64,000 nucleotides of DNA from NCBI GenBank assembly GCA_905221605.1, contig CAJNDS010001446.1, positions 1,466,315 to 1,530,314 on the forward strand, in the 5' to 3' direction. This document shows positions 37,890-48,776 of the stretch, piece after piece. The first letter of the stretch is position 1. Every line of letters begins with the position of its first letter. The translations under genes were made by a program, and so were the position numbers. This DNA is from Symbiodinium natans. Lineage: Eukaryota; Sar; Dinophyceae; Suessiales; Symbiodiniaceae. The notes beneath the pieces were generated by a model, which was given only the letters and a program-made list of their open reading frames with translations, made no database searches and had not been told where the DNA came from.

Positions 37890-39168
37890 GCGCTTGGGTT
37901 TCTTTGCGATTAATGTAAAATTTACACCCTAAACCCCAAACCTTAAACCCTAATCCCTGAACCCTAACCCTAAACCCAAAACCGGGGGTGGGGGGGGGGG
38001 GGGGGTTAGGGTTTGGGGCTGAGGGCTTAGGGCCGAGAGCACCCCTGAAGGCACTGAACTACTCCTAAAGCCCTAATCCCTCGAGCCCTAAACCCCAAAC
38101 CCTAAACCTCCCTAAACCCTTAAGCAGCAAATCCAGAGTACGCCCTTCCCTTTTTTCTAGTGTTTTGGTTCCCTTGTAAGCCCCCTGCAAACCAGGAAGG
38201 GCACCCTAAGACCCTTAAACCCTTAACCCTACGACCCTTAAACCCCAAGACCCTGAAACCCTTAAACTCTTAAACGCCCAACCCTTAAAGCCTAAACGTT
38301 GGAATGTTCCCCCTTATACTAACAGTTCTTAATAGGGATTATAATCGGGGGTATTTTAGGGTGCTCAGGGTAGGGTTAAGGGTTTAAGGCTTTAGGGGTT
38401 GTAGCGATTTAAGGGTGTCGGGGTCTAGAGTTTCCAGTCCAGGTCTACTTGGGGCTTCCAGGGCCGTAGAGGTCTGCAAGCTCTGGGGGGTCCAAGGGTC
38501 TAAGGGTCTCCTTTAGGATAAACCCTAAATCCCAAACCCTAAACCCCAAACCCTAAACCCTAAACCCTAAACCCCAAACCCTAAACCCCAAACCCTAAAC
38601 CCCAAACCCCAAACCCTAAACCCTAAACCCCAAACCCGAAACCCTCATCCCGAAATGCTCGATTGGAACCTTGGCTCGAGCACCTTACGCCTTACGTGAC
38701 GACACCTTACCACCTCCGCACTTGCGGGCCGTCTTGGAGGTTTGGGGGTTAGGGTTTAGGGTTTAGGGTTTAGGGTTTAGGGTTTAGGGTTTAGGGTTTA
38801 GGGTTTAGGGTTTAGGGTTTAGGGACCCCCCGGGCCATCTTGGAGGTTTGGGACTTAAGGATTTGGAGGTTCAGGGGTGTTAGGGTTTGAGGGTTTGAGG
38901 GTTTAGGGGTTTAGGCGGTGAGGCCCCAGACTGCAAGCATTCGAAGCTTGGCCAACCAACTTCTTGAAGCTTTGTGTGCAGATCAACGTTCAGAACACAG
39001 CATAGCGAGGTCGGGCTTCCTCCTAAACCCCTAACCCTAAGCTCTGAACCCTGAACCCTAAACCCTAAACCCTAAACCCTAGACCCTAAACCTAGCCCTA
39101 AACCCTAAACCCTAAACCCTAAACCCGAAACCCTAAACCCTAAACCCTAAACCCTAAACCCCGAAAAC
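37890..39168. repeat. Downstream of last certain LAP exon
   Basis: A poly-G patch (37986-38007), CCCTAAA/CCCCAAA 38520-38640, TTTAGGG 38750-38824 and CCCTAAA 39040-39160. A possible 18-bp exon at 38982-38999 (INVQNT, AG acceptor, GC donor) could lead into the missing NTDAEGRL segment, but it adds two residues and its acceptor is AG-A. A truncated MITE copy starts at 38298. Confidence 0.5.
38298..38350. repeat. MITE-like element, truncated copy 3
   Basis: It has the left end (gttggaatgttcccccttat) and part of the centre; the right inverted end is missing. Confidence 0.75.
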
Positions 39169-39237
39169 ATGCCGAAGCTGCTGGGAGCTCTCCTGCTCCT
39201 CTGCCTGGATGCCGCCGCGCAACCGCCTTGGCCCCCA
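39169..39237 (+). CDS. Candidate first exon with signal-peptide-like start
   Basis: ATG at 39169 after a CCCTAAA tract; reads MPKLLGALLLLCLDAAAQPP, then WPP and a GT donor, with TTTAGGG beyond. A short positive N-terminus, a Leu-rich core and an AAA-Q cleavage-type site are typical of secretory signal peptides. Protein not recognised. It may start the gene whose other exon-like islands lie at 40.8-50.6 kb, or be a separate gene. Confidence 0.45.
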
Positions 39238-40012
39238 GTAGCGGCTCGCGTAAATGCAGGAGCCCGATTCGGTTTAGGGTTTAGGGTTTAGGGTTTAGGG
39301 TTTAGGGTTTAGGGTTTAGGGTTCAGGGTTTAGGGTTTAGGGTTTAGGGTTTAGGGGTTAGGGCTTAGGGCTTAGGGCTTAGGGTTTAGGGTTTAGGGTT
39401 TAGGGTTTCCGAAGTTATGGGAACTTTATTGGGGTCCGTTGCTACAAGGGAATCCTACTATTTGGGGGTCTATACTAGGGGTTCCCTTACCTTTGTAAAC
39501 TCCCATACAGGGGTCCGAATAGTACTGATAGTATTCCCTTACTAAGAATGGTCCCTTGATTAATTCTGTAAGAACCCCCAAAACCCTGTTTTAATTAACT
39601 AAATTACCAAGATTCTGCCCTGGGTCTAGGGTTGAGGGCTGAGGATTTTTAGGGTTTAGCCTGAATCATTACCAAGAGTCTCCGCTAAGCAACAGTGGGT
39701 TATCTATACTACGTAGCTGAATGAGTACACCTTACACTTTTTGGGATACTACAATCCCCTATTATAGAACTGAAAGTGCACAATTTTGGGGACTTATGAA
39801 CTCAGCAACCAAGACAGTATAGATCACCCAAAATGCCCAGTCGATTTGTTTAAAACCATCTGAGTTTGAGCGACCCGCAAGAGCTTTTGTTGGCGCACTT
39901 CAGGTTTTCTAGCACCCCAGCTGACGAGGGTTTAGGGTTTAGGGTTTAGGGCTCAGGGCGTAGGGTCAGGTTTAGGGCTTAGGGCTTAGGGTTTAGGGTT
40001 TAGGTCTGCAGT
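39238..40012. repeat. TTTAGGG array, dispersed repeat and unique DNA
   Basis: TTTAGGG/GGGCTTA 39270-39400, dispersed-repeat copy 39402-39505, unique AT-richer DNA to 39905, degenerate TTTAGGG 39930-40005. No gene. Confidence 0.75.
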
Positions 40013-40412
40013 GGCCTCACCCTCGAGACTGAGCCTGGCCTAGACATAGACATGGCCCACAGGCTCGTGCCAGTTCGTCCGGAGGATTGGGGTTTGCAAG
40101 CATGCTGACTGGACAAGCCCGAGGAGGTCTTTGTTCAGCAGCGTGGCACCTTCGGCGTTTGCTCGGCTGCGTACTGGTGGAGCAGAGTAAAGCTACTGGC
40201 GCCGTACGCCTATTGCATGCCTTAGCAGATCGCGATCTCGCATTGTACCACCTGCTGTATTCGGACGACGGCTGGCTCAGGCGACGGGGGAGTACTTTCG
40301 GCGGAAGATGTTGTTTTGGCTGTTCGCTCTGCAAGTCTTTCTTCCTTGGGCCGGAAGAAGACTTCAGCCGCGGAATCAGCGAGAAGAAATTCCGTTCAGC
40401 GAGTCGGGTTTA
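40013..40412 (+). pseudogene. Reverse transcriptase relic, frameshifted
   Basis: Fragments read in three + frames: TFGVCSAAYWWSRVK (about 40160-40205), LLHALADRDLALYHLLYSDD (to about 40270) and ATGEYFRRKMLFWLFALQVF (about 40284-40345). LYSDD is the YxDD catalytic box of reverse transcriptases. The order fits one RT domain broken by at least two frame changes and a stop near 40105. It is bounded on both sides by TTTAGGG tracts. It resembles RTs I recall from dinoflagellate genomes; the element class is uncertain. Confidence 0.65.
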
Positions 40413-40786
40413 GGGTTTAGGGATGTTTAGGGTTTAGGGTTTAGTGGTTAGGGTTGAAGACATGCTGTGAGCTTTCCGTCACAGTCGCAGTTTTGCGTGT
40501 CTCGGGTTTCGCGGTGCATTCCAAACATGGTCCTTCGTCGTTTCAACAACTTCTAAACCCTAAGCCCTAGTGCCAAAACCTTAAACCCTAATCCTTACAC
40601 CCTGACCTTTAGGGGTGCCGCACGATGTCATCCACCTGCAGCCGAGACCCACCCTTTGTGATAGACCCCTAAACCTGTAAATTTAGAGACTTCAACCCTA
40701 AACCCCTAGACCCCTAAACCCTAAACCCTAAACCCTAAACCCTGAAACCTTAAACCCTAAACCCTGAGCCCGAAAGCGCCCGACAG

Positions 40787-40861
40787 ACCGAGGTGCGGGG
40801 CCCACGCGTCCCACTGTCCGGCCTCGGGGGCGAGCCTCCTGCAGGCGAGGGGGAGGGCGCG
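40787..40861 (+). other. Exon-like island, unidentified
   Basis: GC-rich and open (TEVRGPRVPLSGLGGEPPA...), between CCCTAAA ending in CAG and a GT donor leading into TTTAGGG. Splice context supports an exon; the protein is not recognised. Confidence 0.3.
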
Positions 40862-41154
40862 GTTTAGGGTTTAGGGTTTAGGGTTTAGGGTTTAGGGTTT
40901 AGGGTTTAGGGTTTAGGGTTCAGGGTTTAGGGTTTAGGGTTTAGGGGGGGAGGGCGTGGTTTAGGGTTTGTAGGGTCTTAGGGTGTTTAGGGTTTGTAGG
41001 GTTTGCAGGGTTTGTAGGGTTTCTATGGCTTGTAGGGTCTGTTGGGTTCGTAGGGTTCAGCTCAGGTTTGGAGTTTAGAGTTTAGAGCTTAGGGTTTATG
41101 ACGCGGGTTGGGTTCGTTAAGTGCTCAACCCCCTTCCGTGCTCAAAACTCCAAA

Positions 41155-42360
41155 CGCCAAAGCCTGTAAACCCCCTCACCCCCAAGCCCTAAACCCCAAA
41201 CTCGAACGAAACCCTAAACCTCAAACCCCAAACCCTAAAAGCCAAGCCCCAAACCCGAGACCCCGAACCCTAAACCCCAAACCCCAAACCCCGCACCCCG
41301 AACCCCGAACCCTAAACCCCGAACCCCAAACCCCAAACCCTAAACCCCAAACCCTAAACCCCAAACCCTAAACCCCGAACCCTAAACCCCAAACCCCAAA
41401 CCCTAATCCCCAAATCCCAAACCCTAAACCCCAAACCCCGAACCCGAAACCCCAAACCATAAACCCTAAACCTTAAGCCCTAAACCCCAAACCCTAAACC
41501 CTAATCCCCATATCCCAAACCCTAAACCCCAAACCCCCAAACCCTAAACCCCGAACCCTAAACCCCAAACCCTAAACCCTAATCCCCAAATCCCAAACCC
41601 TAAACCCCAAACCCTAAACCCCAAACCCCGAACCCCAAACCCCAAACCCTAAACCCCAAACCCTAAGCGCTAAACCCCAAACCCGAAACCCGAAACCGTA
41701 AACCCCAAACCCTAAACCCTAAACCCCAAACCCTAAACCCCAAACCCCAAACCCTAAACCCTAAACCCCAAACCCTAAACCCTAAACCCCAAACCCTAAA
41801 CCCCAAAACCCGAAACCCCAAACCCTAAAACTGAACCCCAACCTAAACCCCAAACCCCAAACCCTAAACCCTAATCCCAAATCCAAACCCTAAACCCAAA
41901 AACCCTAAACACCAAACCCTAAACCCCAAACCCCGAAACCCCAAACCCAAACCCCAAACCCCAAACCCAAACCCAAACCCTAAAAACCCTAAACCCAAAA
42001 CCCTAAACCCTAACCCAAACCCGAAAAGTAAACCCCAAACCCTAAACCCTAAACCCCAAACCCCAAACCCTAAACCCCAAACCCGAAACCGTAAACCCCA
42101 AACCCTAAACCCTAAACCCTAAACCCCAAACGCTAAACCCCAAACCCCAAACCCTAAACCCTAAACCCCAAACCCTAAACCCTAAACCCCAAACCCGAAA
42201 CCCGAAACCCGAAACCCTAACCCTAAACCCTAAACCCCAAACCCTAAACCCCAAACCCTAAACCCCAAACCCCAAACCCTAAACCCTAATGCCCAAATCC
42301 CAAACCCTAAACCCCAAACCCCGAACCCTAAACCCCAAACCTCAAACCCCAAACCCCGAA
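41155..42360. repeat. 1.2-kb mixed CCCTAAA / CCCCAAA / CCCGAAA array
   Basis: The longest repeat block in the window. Heptamers alternate between CCCTAAA and CCCCAAA with CCCGAAA interspersed, and higher-order blocks recur (for example around 41470, 41570 and 42280). No gene. Confidence 0.95.
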
Positions 42361-42380
42361 CTACCCAAGCACTCGGGCAG

Positions 42381-42431
42381 GCCAGCGGCCTCAAGCCGCG
42401 GGCAAGGAAGCGGAGACCAGGCTTGGCTCAG
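42381..42431 (+). other. Exon-like island, unidentified
   Basis: AG-G acceptor after the long CCCTAAA array, GC donor, then TTTAGGG. One frame reads QRPQAAGKEAETRLGS. Not recognised. Confidence 0.25.
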
Positions 42432-42545
42432 GCCAGGGGTTTGGGGTTTAGGGTTTGGGGTTTAGGGTTTAGGGTTTAGGGTTTGGGGTTTGGGGTTTAG
42501 GGTTTGGGGTTTAGGGTTTCAGGTTTAGGGTTTAGGGTTTGGGGT

Positions 42546-43330
42546 TTCGGGGGAACCCGTTTTTTTTTTTTTTGTGGGTGCCTTTTTGCTGTGGGTGTTT
42601 TTTTCGGGGGGCGCCCCGGTGAGTGAGTGACCTGGCGCGTGTCGCCCCCGCACCCGCAGCAAAAAAGGAACGCGCCCCCGCACCCGCAGCAAGATAAAAA
42701 CGCGCCCCCGCACGCACAGCAAAAATAAAAAGCCCTCCCCCCCCACCCCCCTTCCTCCCCACCCCCCGCAGGTCATTTGTTTTGCAATTTCCTCCCCAAC
42801 TCCGCCCCCAACGCCCCCCCCTGGCCATCATGCGAGCATTGTGTTTGCAAACGGTGGAGGGAGGGCTGCACCCCGCCCGACCCCCCCCCTCTTTAAAACC
42901 GTGCCAGCTCGCTTCTCGGCATATGAATCCTGTCCAAGCCTATCATGCGAGCATTGGGTTTGCAAATGGGGGGGGGGGCTGCGCCCTCCCCAACCCCCCC
43001 GCTTCTTAAAGCCATGCCAGCTTGCTTCAAAGCAAATGAATCCTTGCCGAACCCATCATGAGAGCATTCCCCCCCGCTTGAAAGGGGAGGGGGGTCTGCG
43101 CTTTTTAGCCGGGCAAACTTGCTTCAATCATACGAATCCCTTCCAAACCCATGATGATGCGAGCATTGTGTTTGCAAATCGGGGGGGCTGCGCGCCCCCC
43201 AACCCCCCCGCTTTTTTAGCCGGCAAGCCTGCATCAAAGCTTACGAATCCCTTCCAAACCCATGATGCGAGCATTGTGTTTTCAAATGCGGCGGTCTGCG
43301 CAGCCCCCAACACCCCCCTGAAAAAAGAGG
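42546..43330. repeat. Complex repeats: Cys-codon-like CGCGCCCCCGCACC units and ~100-bp tandem repeat
   Basis: 42640-42725 has units of cgcgcccccgcacccgcagc plus an A run. Then a ~100-bp unit starting tgcgagcattgtgtttgcaaa recurs near 42830, 42947, 43060 (partial), 43155 and 43267, each followed by a C/G-rich tract and cttgcttcaaa-like sequence. Open frames here reflect the repeats. Confidence 0.8.
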
Positions 43331-44170
43331 GAATATATGCTTGCTTTCCTACGAAAATTCAGACCTTATGGTGGAAGTTGAATTTTCCGTTTAAAAATGG
43401 AGATATAAACGTCTTCTTGGTAAAGGATCGAGAAAATAGAGCTTGTGTTATGAGACATGAACAAAAACACTTGTTGTCTACGAGTCACAGATAGAGATAT
43501 TGCATGTACTCCTATGACAATATAGAGAATTAGCTTTTCATGTATTCCTCTCTCATGTCTTCCTCGTGAAATAAAGAGAAGAAGTCTGAAAATACTGACA
43601 AAATAGTAAACTATAGAACAGTAGAGGTTTTCGCTATACAATGTAGAGAATTAGAGGTTTCCTATGACAACATAGAGGAAATAGAGGCTTTCATACGAAA
43701 ATACAGCGAAAATACAAAGTGTTTTCATATTAGAATGTAGAGGTCTTGATATTCAAATATAGAGAATGGAGGTTTTCATGTTCAAATTTTAAGAAAATGG
43801 AGGTTTGCCTACTCAGAGACAGAGAAAATAATGGGCTTCCTATTGAAATAGGACAAGAGGAACAAGAACACTTTTAATTTCAAGTCACATATTGAGATAG
43901 CACAGAGAATTGGTTTCTCATGTATTCCTCTCTCATGTCTTCCTCATTAAATATAGAGGAAAACTATGACGACATAGACAAAAATAGAGAGAAATAGATG
44001 TTTGCGTTATGGAATATAGAGAAATAGAGGTTTTCGCATTAAAGTATAGAGAAATTAGAAAAGCTAGAGGTTTTCCTACTACATGCAGAGAAAATAGAGG
44101 TTTTCATATTCAAATATAGAGAAGAAAGAGGTTTCCTATTAAAAATAAGAGAAAATAGAGGTTTTCATAG
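43330..44170. repeat. AT-rich degenerate minisatellite (tagaggttttc / atatagagaaaa)
   Basis: Low-GC DNA made of degenerate units on the theme tatagagaaaatagaggttttc, unlike the GC-rich surroundings. No gene. Confidence 0.8.
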
Positions 44171-44370
44171 AATATAGAGAAAACAGCAAAAACGCTCCGC
44201 ACCCGCAGCAAAAGAAAAAAAAACGCGCCCCCACGGCACCCGCAACAAAAAAAAAACGCGCCCCCGCACCCGCAGCAAAAAAAAATGCGCCCCCGCACCC
44301 GCAGCACAAAAAAAAACGCGCCCCGCACCCGCAACAAAAAAACACCCGCAGCAAAAAAAAAAAACTCTTA
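44171..44370. repeat. CGCGCCCCCGCACCCGCAGC plus A-run repeat
   Basis: Five to six units of cgcgcccccgcacccgcagc separated by runs of 6-11 A. Same repeat as 42640-42725, in the same orientation, so the two blocks bracket the AT-rich minisatellite. Confidence 0.85.
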
Positions 44371-44679
44371 CCGGGTTTCAGGTTTAGGGTGTGGGGTTTA
44401 GGGTTTAGAGTGGTTTCAGTGCCTTTTTGGGGGGGTTCTTTAGAGGCCTCATGCTTTTTTTGGGGGGGTGGGACTTAGGGTTTGGGGTTTGGGATGTAGG
44501 GTTGAAGGTTTAGGGTTTGGGGTTTAGTTAACGCTCTGAGCCCTAAAACTTAAGGTGTCCCTTTGGTCCCTTAAACGGATCCTCCTTTAAACCCTTCCTA
44601 AACCCTAAACCCCTGAACCCCAAACCCCCAATGTCGGTCCCCCCCATTTCCCCCCCCCCCCGCCCGCCTTCTGCCGGAG

Positions 44680-44727
44680 GATGGCAGTGCCAACGTCGAC
44701 ACGTCAGATCTCCGGGACCCGCCTCGT
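44680..44727 (+). other. Exon-like island, DGSANVDTSDLRDPPR
   Basis: Follows a strong pyrimidine tract (C runs at 44640-44660) and AG-G acceptor; GT donor, then TTTAGGG. Not recognised. Confidence 0.35.
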
Positions 44728-45013
44728 GTGGAGTTTAGGGTTTAGGGTTTTGGGGTTAGGGGGGAGGGGGAAGGTAGGGGCTTGGGCGTTTAGAGTTTTG
44801 GGGGTTTAGATTTTGCGGTAGACGGCAGGTCTTGCGGGGTTCCGGGGCCTTGCGATTTTGTTCCTGGAGCAGCCAAAACCCTAAAACACTAAACTCGAAA
44901 CCCTAAACCCTAAGCCCTAAACCCTAAACCCTAACCTAAACCCTAGACCCAAACCCTAAACCCTAAACCCCAAACCCCCCAAGAACCCTAGACTCCCCCC
45001 GAACACCTGCGAG

Positions 45014-45090
45014 GAGGCACTCCGAGGCCTCTCTTTCGACGCCGGGCGCCGGCGGCGACAGCTGCTCCTCTTCGCACATCCGCCGCACTG
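45014..45090 (+). other. Exon-like island, unidentified
   Basis: CCCTAAA upstream, AG-G acceptor, GT donor, TTTAGGG downstream. Two frames stay open (one reads EALRGLSFDAGRRRRQ), so the frame is undecided. Confidence 0.3.
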
Positions 45091-45768
45091 GTTTAGTGTT
45101 TAGGGTTTAGGGCTAGGGTGTAGGGTTTCGGGTTGAGGGTTGAAGGTTTAGGGTTAGGGTTTAGAGGGGTTTCGGGTTTTGGGTTTAGGGTTGAGGGGTT
45201 GAGGGTTAAGGAGTTTCGGGTTTAGGGTTTAGGGTTTAGGGGTTTCGGTTTAGGCTTGAGGAGTTCAGGGCTTAGGGGTTTAAGGTCTATTGTCTTCGCG
45301 CTTCCACCGCGCTTCCACCGCGCTTCCGCCGCGCTTCCGCCGCGCTTTGTCTTTTGTGGATTTATAGGGTTTAGGAGTTTAAGGTTTAGGGTTTAGGGTT
45401 TCGGACTTTAAGGTTTAGGGACCAGGGATTTGGGGTTTAAGCTTTAGTTGAGTTTGTTTTTTTTAGGGGGGGGGGGCCATCCCGAAAATATCCTCGAAAT
45501 CCACCCAAATCCCTAAACCCTCAAACAACGCCCCAACGAATCCCAACAAAAACCTGACTAAGCCCCCAAATCCCTAAACCCTATACCGCGAAACCCCACA
45601 AATCCCGAAACCATACTCCAAAACCGCCCTAAAGACCCATAAATCCCCTACTGTAAAGCCTTAAACGCCCTTAAAATCCCCTAAGCCCGAAAACCCCCCA
45701 AGTCCCCCAAACCCGAAACCCTAAACCCAAAAACAACCCGAAATCCCATACAGCCTGGCGCGCTCGAG
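45091..45768. repeat. Degenerate telomere-like DNA and short GCGCTTCC repeat
   Basis: TTTAGGG variants (45091-45260), a five-fold ccgcgcttcc repeat (45297-45345), then degenerate CCCTAAA (45500-45735). No gene. Confidence 0.7.
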
Positions 45769-45832
45769 GCGTCCTTGATCGGCGCTGTGCTGCTTCTGGT
45801 GGCTGTGCTCTGCAGGGCGTTGAGGCGGTGGG
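45769..45832 (+). other. Exon-like island encoding a membrane helix
   Basis: AG-G acceptor, then ASLIGAVLLLVAVLCRALRR: a ~16-residue hydrophobic run followed by basic residues, as in a single transmembrane anchor. TTTAGGG variants follow. It could be the anchor of a membrane protein. Confidence 0.4.
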
Positions 45833-48241
45833 GTTAGGTTAGGGTTTGCGGTTTAGAGTTTAGGGTTTGGGGTTTAGGGTTTAGGGTTTACGGTTTACGG
45901 TTTAGGGTTTTGTTTAGTTTTTCGGGCTTAGCTTAGGGGTTTGGGGTATGGGGTGTAGAGTTTGGGGCTCCGAGGGCTTAGGGGTGTAAGGCTTAGGGTT
46001 CAGAGGCTTTGGGGTCTAGCGCTTCGGGCTGAGGTTCCGAGAACTTCTATAGGGTTCTCATGCCAGGCTCCGGGCCTAAGGGTTTGAAGCCTAGCGTTCA
46101 GAGGCTGAGCTCAGGGCTTCGGTTTTGCTAGGGTTTTGGGGGCTGCTTGGTTTAGTGTTTAGGGCTTTCGGGTTTAGTTTGTTTTTTTGGGTTTAGCGCT
46201 CTTTGGGTTTAGGGTTTAGGACTTCGTGGGTTTCGAGCACTCTGGGTGTTTTTACGTTCTTGGCTTTTCTGTGGCGATCCTGCTCTGGCTTTCGCATGGA
46301 ACAGACTTGAGGGTTTGGAGCTTAAAAAAAGGATCGTTCGAGGTGCCCTGCGACATACAGATGCTAGGGTGATATGTCCGCAAAAGAGGGGTGCCGAATT
46401 CCTTATCATAAGGGAATTCTACTATGTGGGGTCCATGCTAGCACTTATTTTTGGACCCCCCCCCCCCCATATTGATAATCGGAACCTGAATCCGCTTTGG
46501 TGGCGAAGGGGGCTTGGTTTCGGAGTCCCAGATGTCCGGAGAGCTGGTTGCTGGGTTCGCACCACGGTGGAATCCCAAAATCGTCAGGTTTCAAGTTATA
46601 AACCCTGAATCCTTTGGGGGGGAGCCCTCAATACAACACCCTTTCAACCCTCAGCCTCAGACCCGAAGCCCTCAACGGCGTCCGGGCCCCAACACCGGAA
46701 TCCTATTTTCGAGACCCGGCCAACAAGTTCCAGCCCGAAGCCTTAAGCCCTAAGCCCCATGAGGGTGGTGGGGGGAGCGGCGCCCACCCTAAACCCTGAA
46801 CCCTGAACCCTAAACCCTAAACCCTAAACCCTAAAAACTCAGGGCTTAGGGTTCGGTGTTGTACGGCTGAAAGTGATTCCAGGGTCCCCAGGCTTTGACA
46901 AGCCTCTTCACTCTAAACCCTAAACCCTAAACACTGAACCCTAAACCCGAAACCTGGTTTGGAAAATCTGACCCTAAACCCTATAACCCTAAACCCTAAA
47001 CCCTAAACCTGATTTGGATCATCTGCTCTGTGAGCGAAGAGACTTTCGTCGCCATGGCACGGAACGGGGGGTGAGCTGCAGAGGGTCTACGGTGTAGGGT
47101 GTAATTAGCGTGTAGGGTTTAGGGTTTAGGGTCTAGGGTTTAGTGAGGAGTGTGGCTTGCAAACACGCTGTCCCCGTATGAGTTGCCTGAAGTTCTGCCA
47201 GCAGGTGGTTTCTCTCGCCGAAAGTCGATGGCCGCTGGGCGGATGTTGGCATTCGGTTCCTCGCGGTTTATAGCCCTAAACCCCTCAAACTGAATTCAAC
47301 CCCAAACCCTAAAGCCCTAAACCCCTGAAACTTATTGCAATCCCAAACCGTAAACCCCCTGAAGCTTAAACCCTGAACCCTAAACCCCTACAACCTAACG
47401 AGTTAACCCTCTAAAACCGATAATCCCTATAACAAAAGCCCGAAAACCCTGTGAACCGCCCCCTTCCCCCAGCTTTACAGGGTTTAGAGTGTTTAAGGTC
47501 TTATAGGGGCTTAGGGTTTGGGGTTTATCGGGCTTGTAGCGCTTATTGGCCTGCAGGGTTCGGGGCTTAGGTCCTTCAGGGTTTGGGAGGTTTCGGTTTG
47601 GGCATAGAGGGTTTCTCAGAGTTTGGCTTGGGCCCTTTGCAGTGTGAAGTTTTGGAGCGCGGGGTTCGTGGTTTGGGCCTTCGGATGTCGGAAAGTCTCT
47701 GGGGTTTTCGATTCGGCGGTGCCGCCAGCAAATCCAGCCCAGGAAGCTGGACCCTTGGCCGAAACTCGCCGCGCCGGGGCGGCGAGGTGCGCAGACTTCC
47801 GGGGTTTGGGGCTTTGGGGGGGTTCAGGGGAGGGTTTAGGGTTTAGGATTTTTTTTGGGGTTTAGGGTTTAGGGCCTAGGCTTTAGGGTTTAGGGGAGTT
47901 CTGTGATTTACTGATTGCAAATGGTTATATATGGTATGACAGTATTCATCTGATCAGAAGTATGATTTCAATCTGAGTTCTTATTAACGTTATGGCTACG
48001 TTGGAATCAGTTCAGCTGTTGTGCTTGAAATCGCAGGATGTAAACACAGGTGTTGATAGTGTAAGGGGTTTCAGGGTGAATTAGGGGGGTTTCGGGTTGA
48101 GGGTTGGTTCAGGAGGTTCAGGGTTCAGGGTTTGGGGGGTTTAGGGCTAACGGTTTCGGTGGCCAGGGTTTTTTTTGGGGGGTTTTGGGGGCCCTGGCCC
48201 TGACATAAAGCCCGAGCCCGCGAAAACCCAGAGAGTCGAAG
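45833..48241. other. Degenerate telomere-like and unique DNA
   Basis: Mostly diverged TTTAGGG-like sequence to 46240, unique DNA 46240-46600 with a partial dispersed repeat near 46390-46470, CCCTAAA patches at 46795-46835 and 46915-47020, a possible small exon 47040-47070 (DFRRHGTERG), open but unrecognised stretches at 47190-47265 and 47735-47790, and AT-rich unique DNA 47900-48060. No gene can be supported. Confidence 0.5.
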
Positions 48242-48310
48242 GAGTCTGGCCCGACCACGGTGCCCATAGATGCAGACGCCTACGGAGCGGCGGCGGCCCG
48301 GCAGTTCGGG
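48242..48310 (+). other. Exon-like island, ESGPTTVPIDADAYGAAAAR
   Basis: A 69-bp island, AG-G acceptor, GT donor, phase 0 to 0, followed by a pure TTTAGGG array. Strongly protein-like composition; family not recognised. Confidence 0.4.
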
Positions 48311-48739
48311 GTTTGGGTGGTTTAGGGTTTAGGGTTTAGGGTTTAGGGTTTAGGGTTTAGGGTTTAGGGTTTAGGGTTTGGGGATTCCTTCGGGCTTGGG
48401 AGTTGACATGGGGGTTTAGGGCTTAGGGTGAAAGGCTCTAAGCCCAAGTTTCCAACCCCCCGCCATAGCCCTGGACCCTAAGCACGCCGGGCGCTGTCCG
48501 AGACGTTGAACGACCAACCTCTTGCGCGAGATGCAAGTCTGGGGCCAGTCCAGGCTAAACCCTGGACCCAAGACCTTGAACCCAAAACTCCTAAACCCTA
48601 CTTAGCCTAAACCCTACAAACCCTGAACCCAAAACCCTAACGATCTACCCGACACCCTAAACCCTAAACCCGGAAGACAGGAATCCTAGAACGCCTGGCC
48701 ACGAGGCTCCGGCCCTGAACATCTGAATCGCAACACGAG

Positions 48740-48776
48740 GATCTTTGCTTGGGTGCTCACGGGCAGCTACAACTGG
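48740..48776 (+). other. Exon-like island, IFAWVLTGSYNW
   Basis: AG-G acceptor, GA donor leading straight into TTTAGGG. (R)IFAWVLTG resembles the R-I/V-F/L-C-W-V-L/M-T segment at the start of the catalytic domain of core-1 galactosyltransferase-like (GT31) enzymes, which are type II membrane proteins; the membrane-helix island at 45769 would fit. This match is short and tentative. Confidence 0.4.

Noticed and set aside
42841-43494. 217-aa frame with repeated CEHWVCKWGG-like segments
   Set aside because: Translation of the ~100-bp tandem repeat and neighbouring AT-rich DNA; no domain.
44110-44354. Phe/Cys-rich minus-strand frames
   Set aside because: Translations of the A-run plus CGCGCCCCCGCACC repeat.
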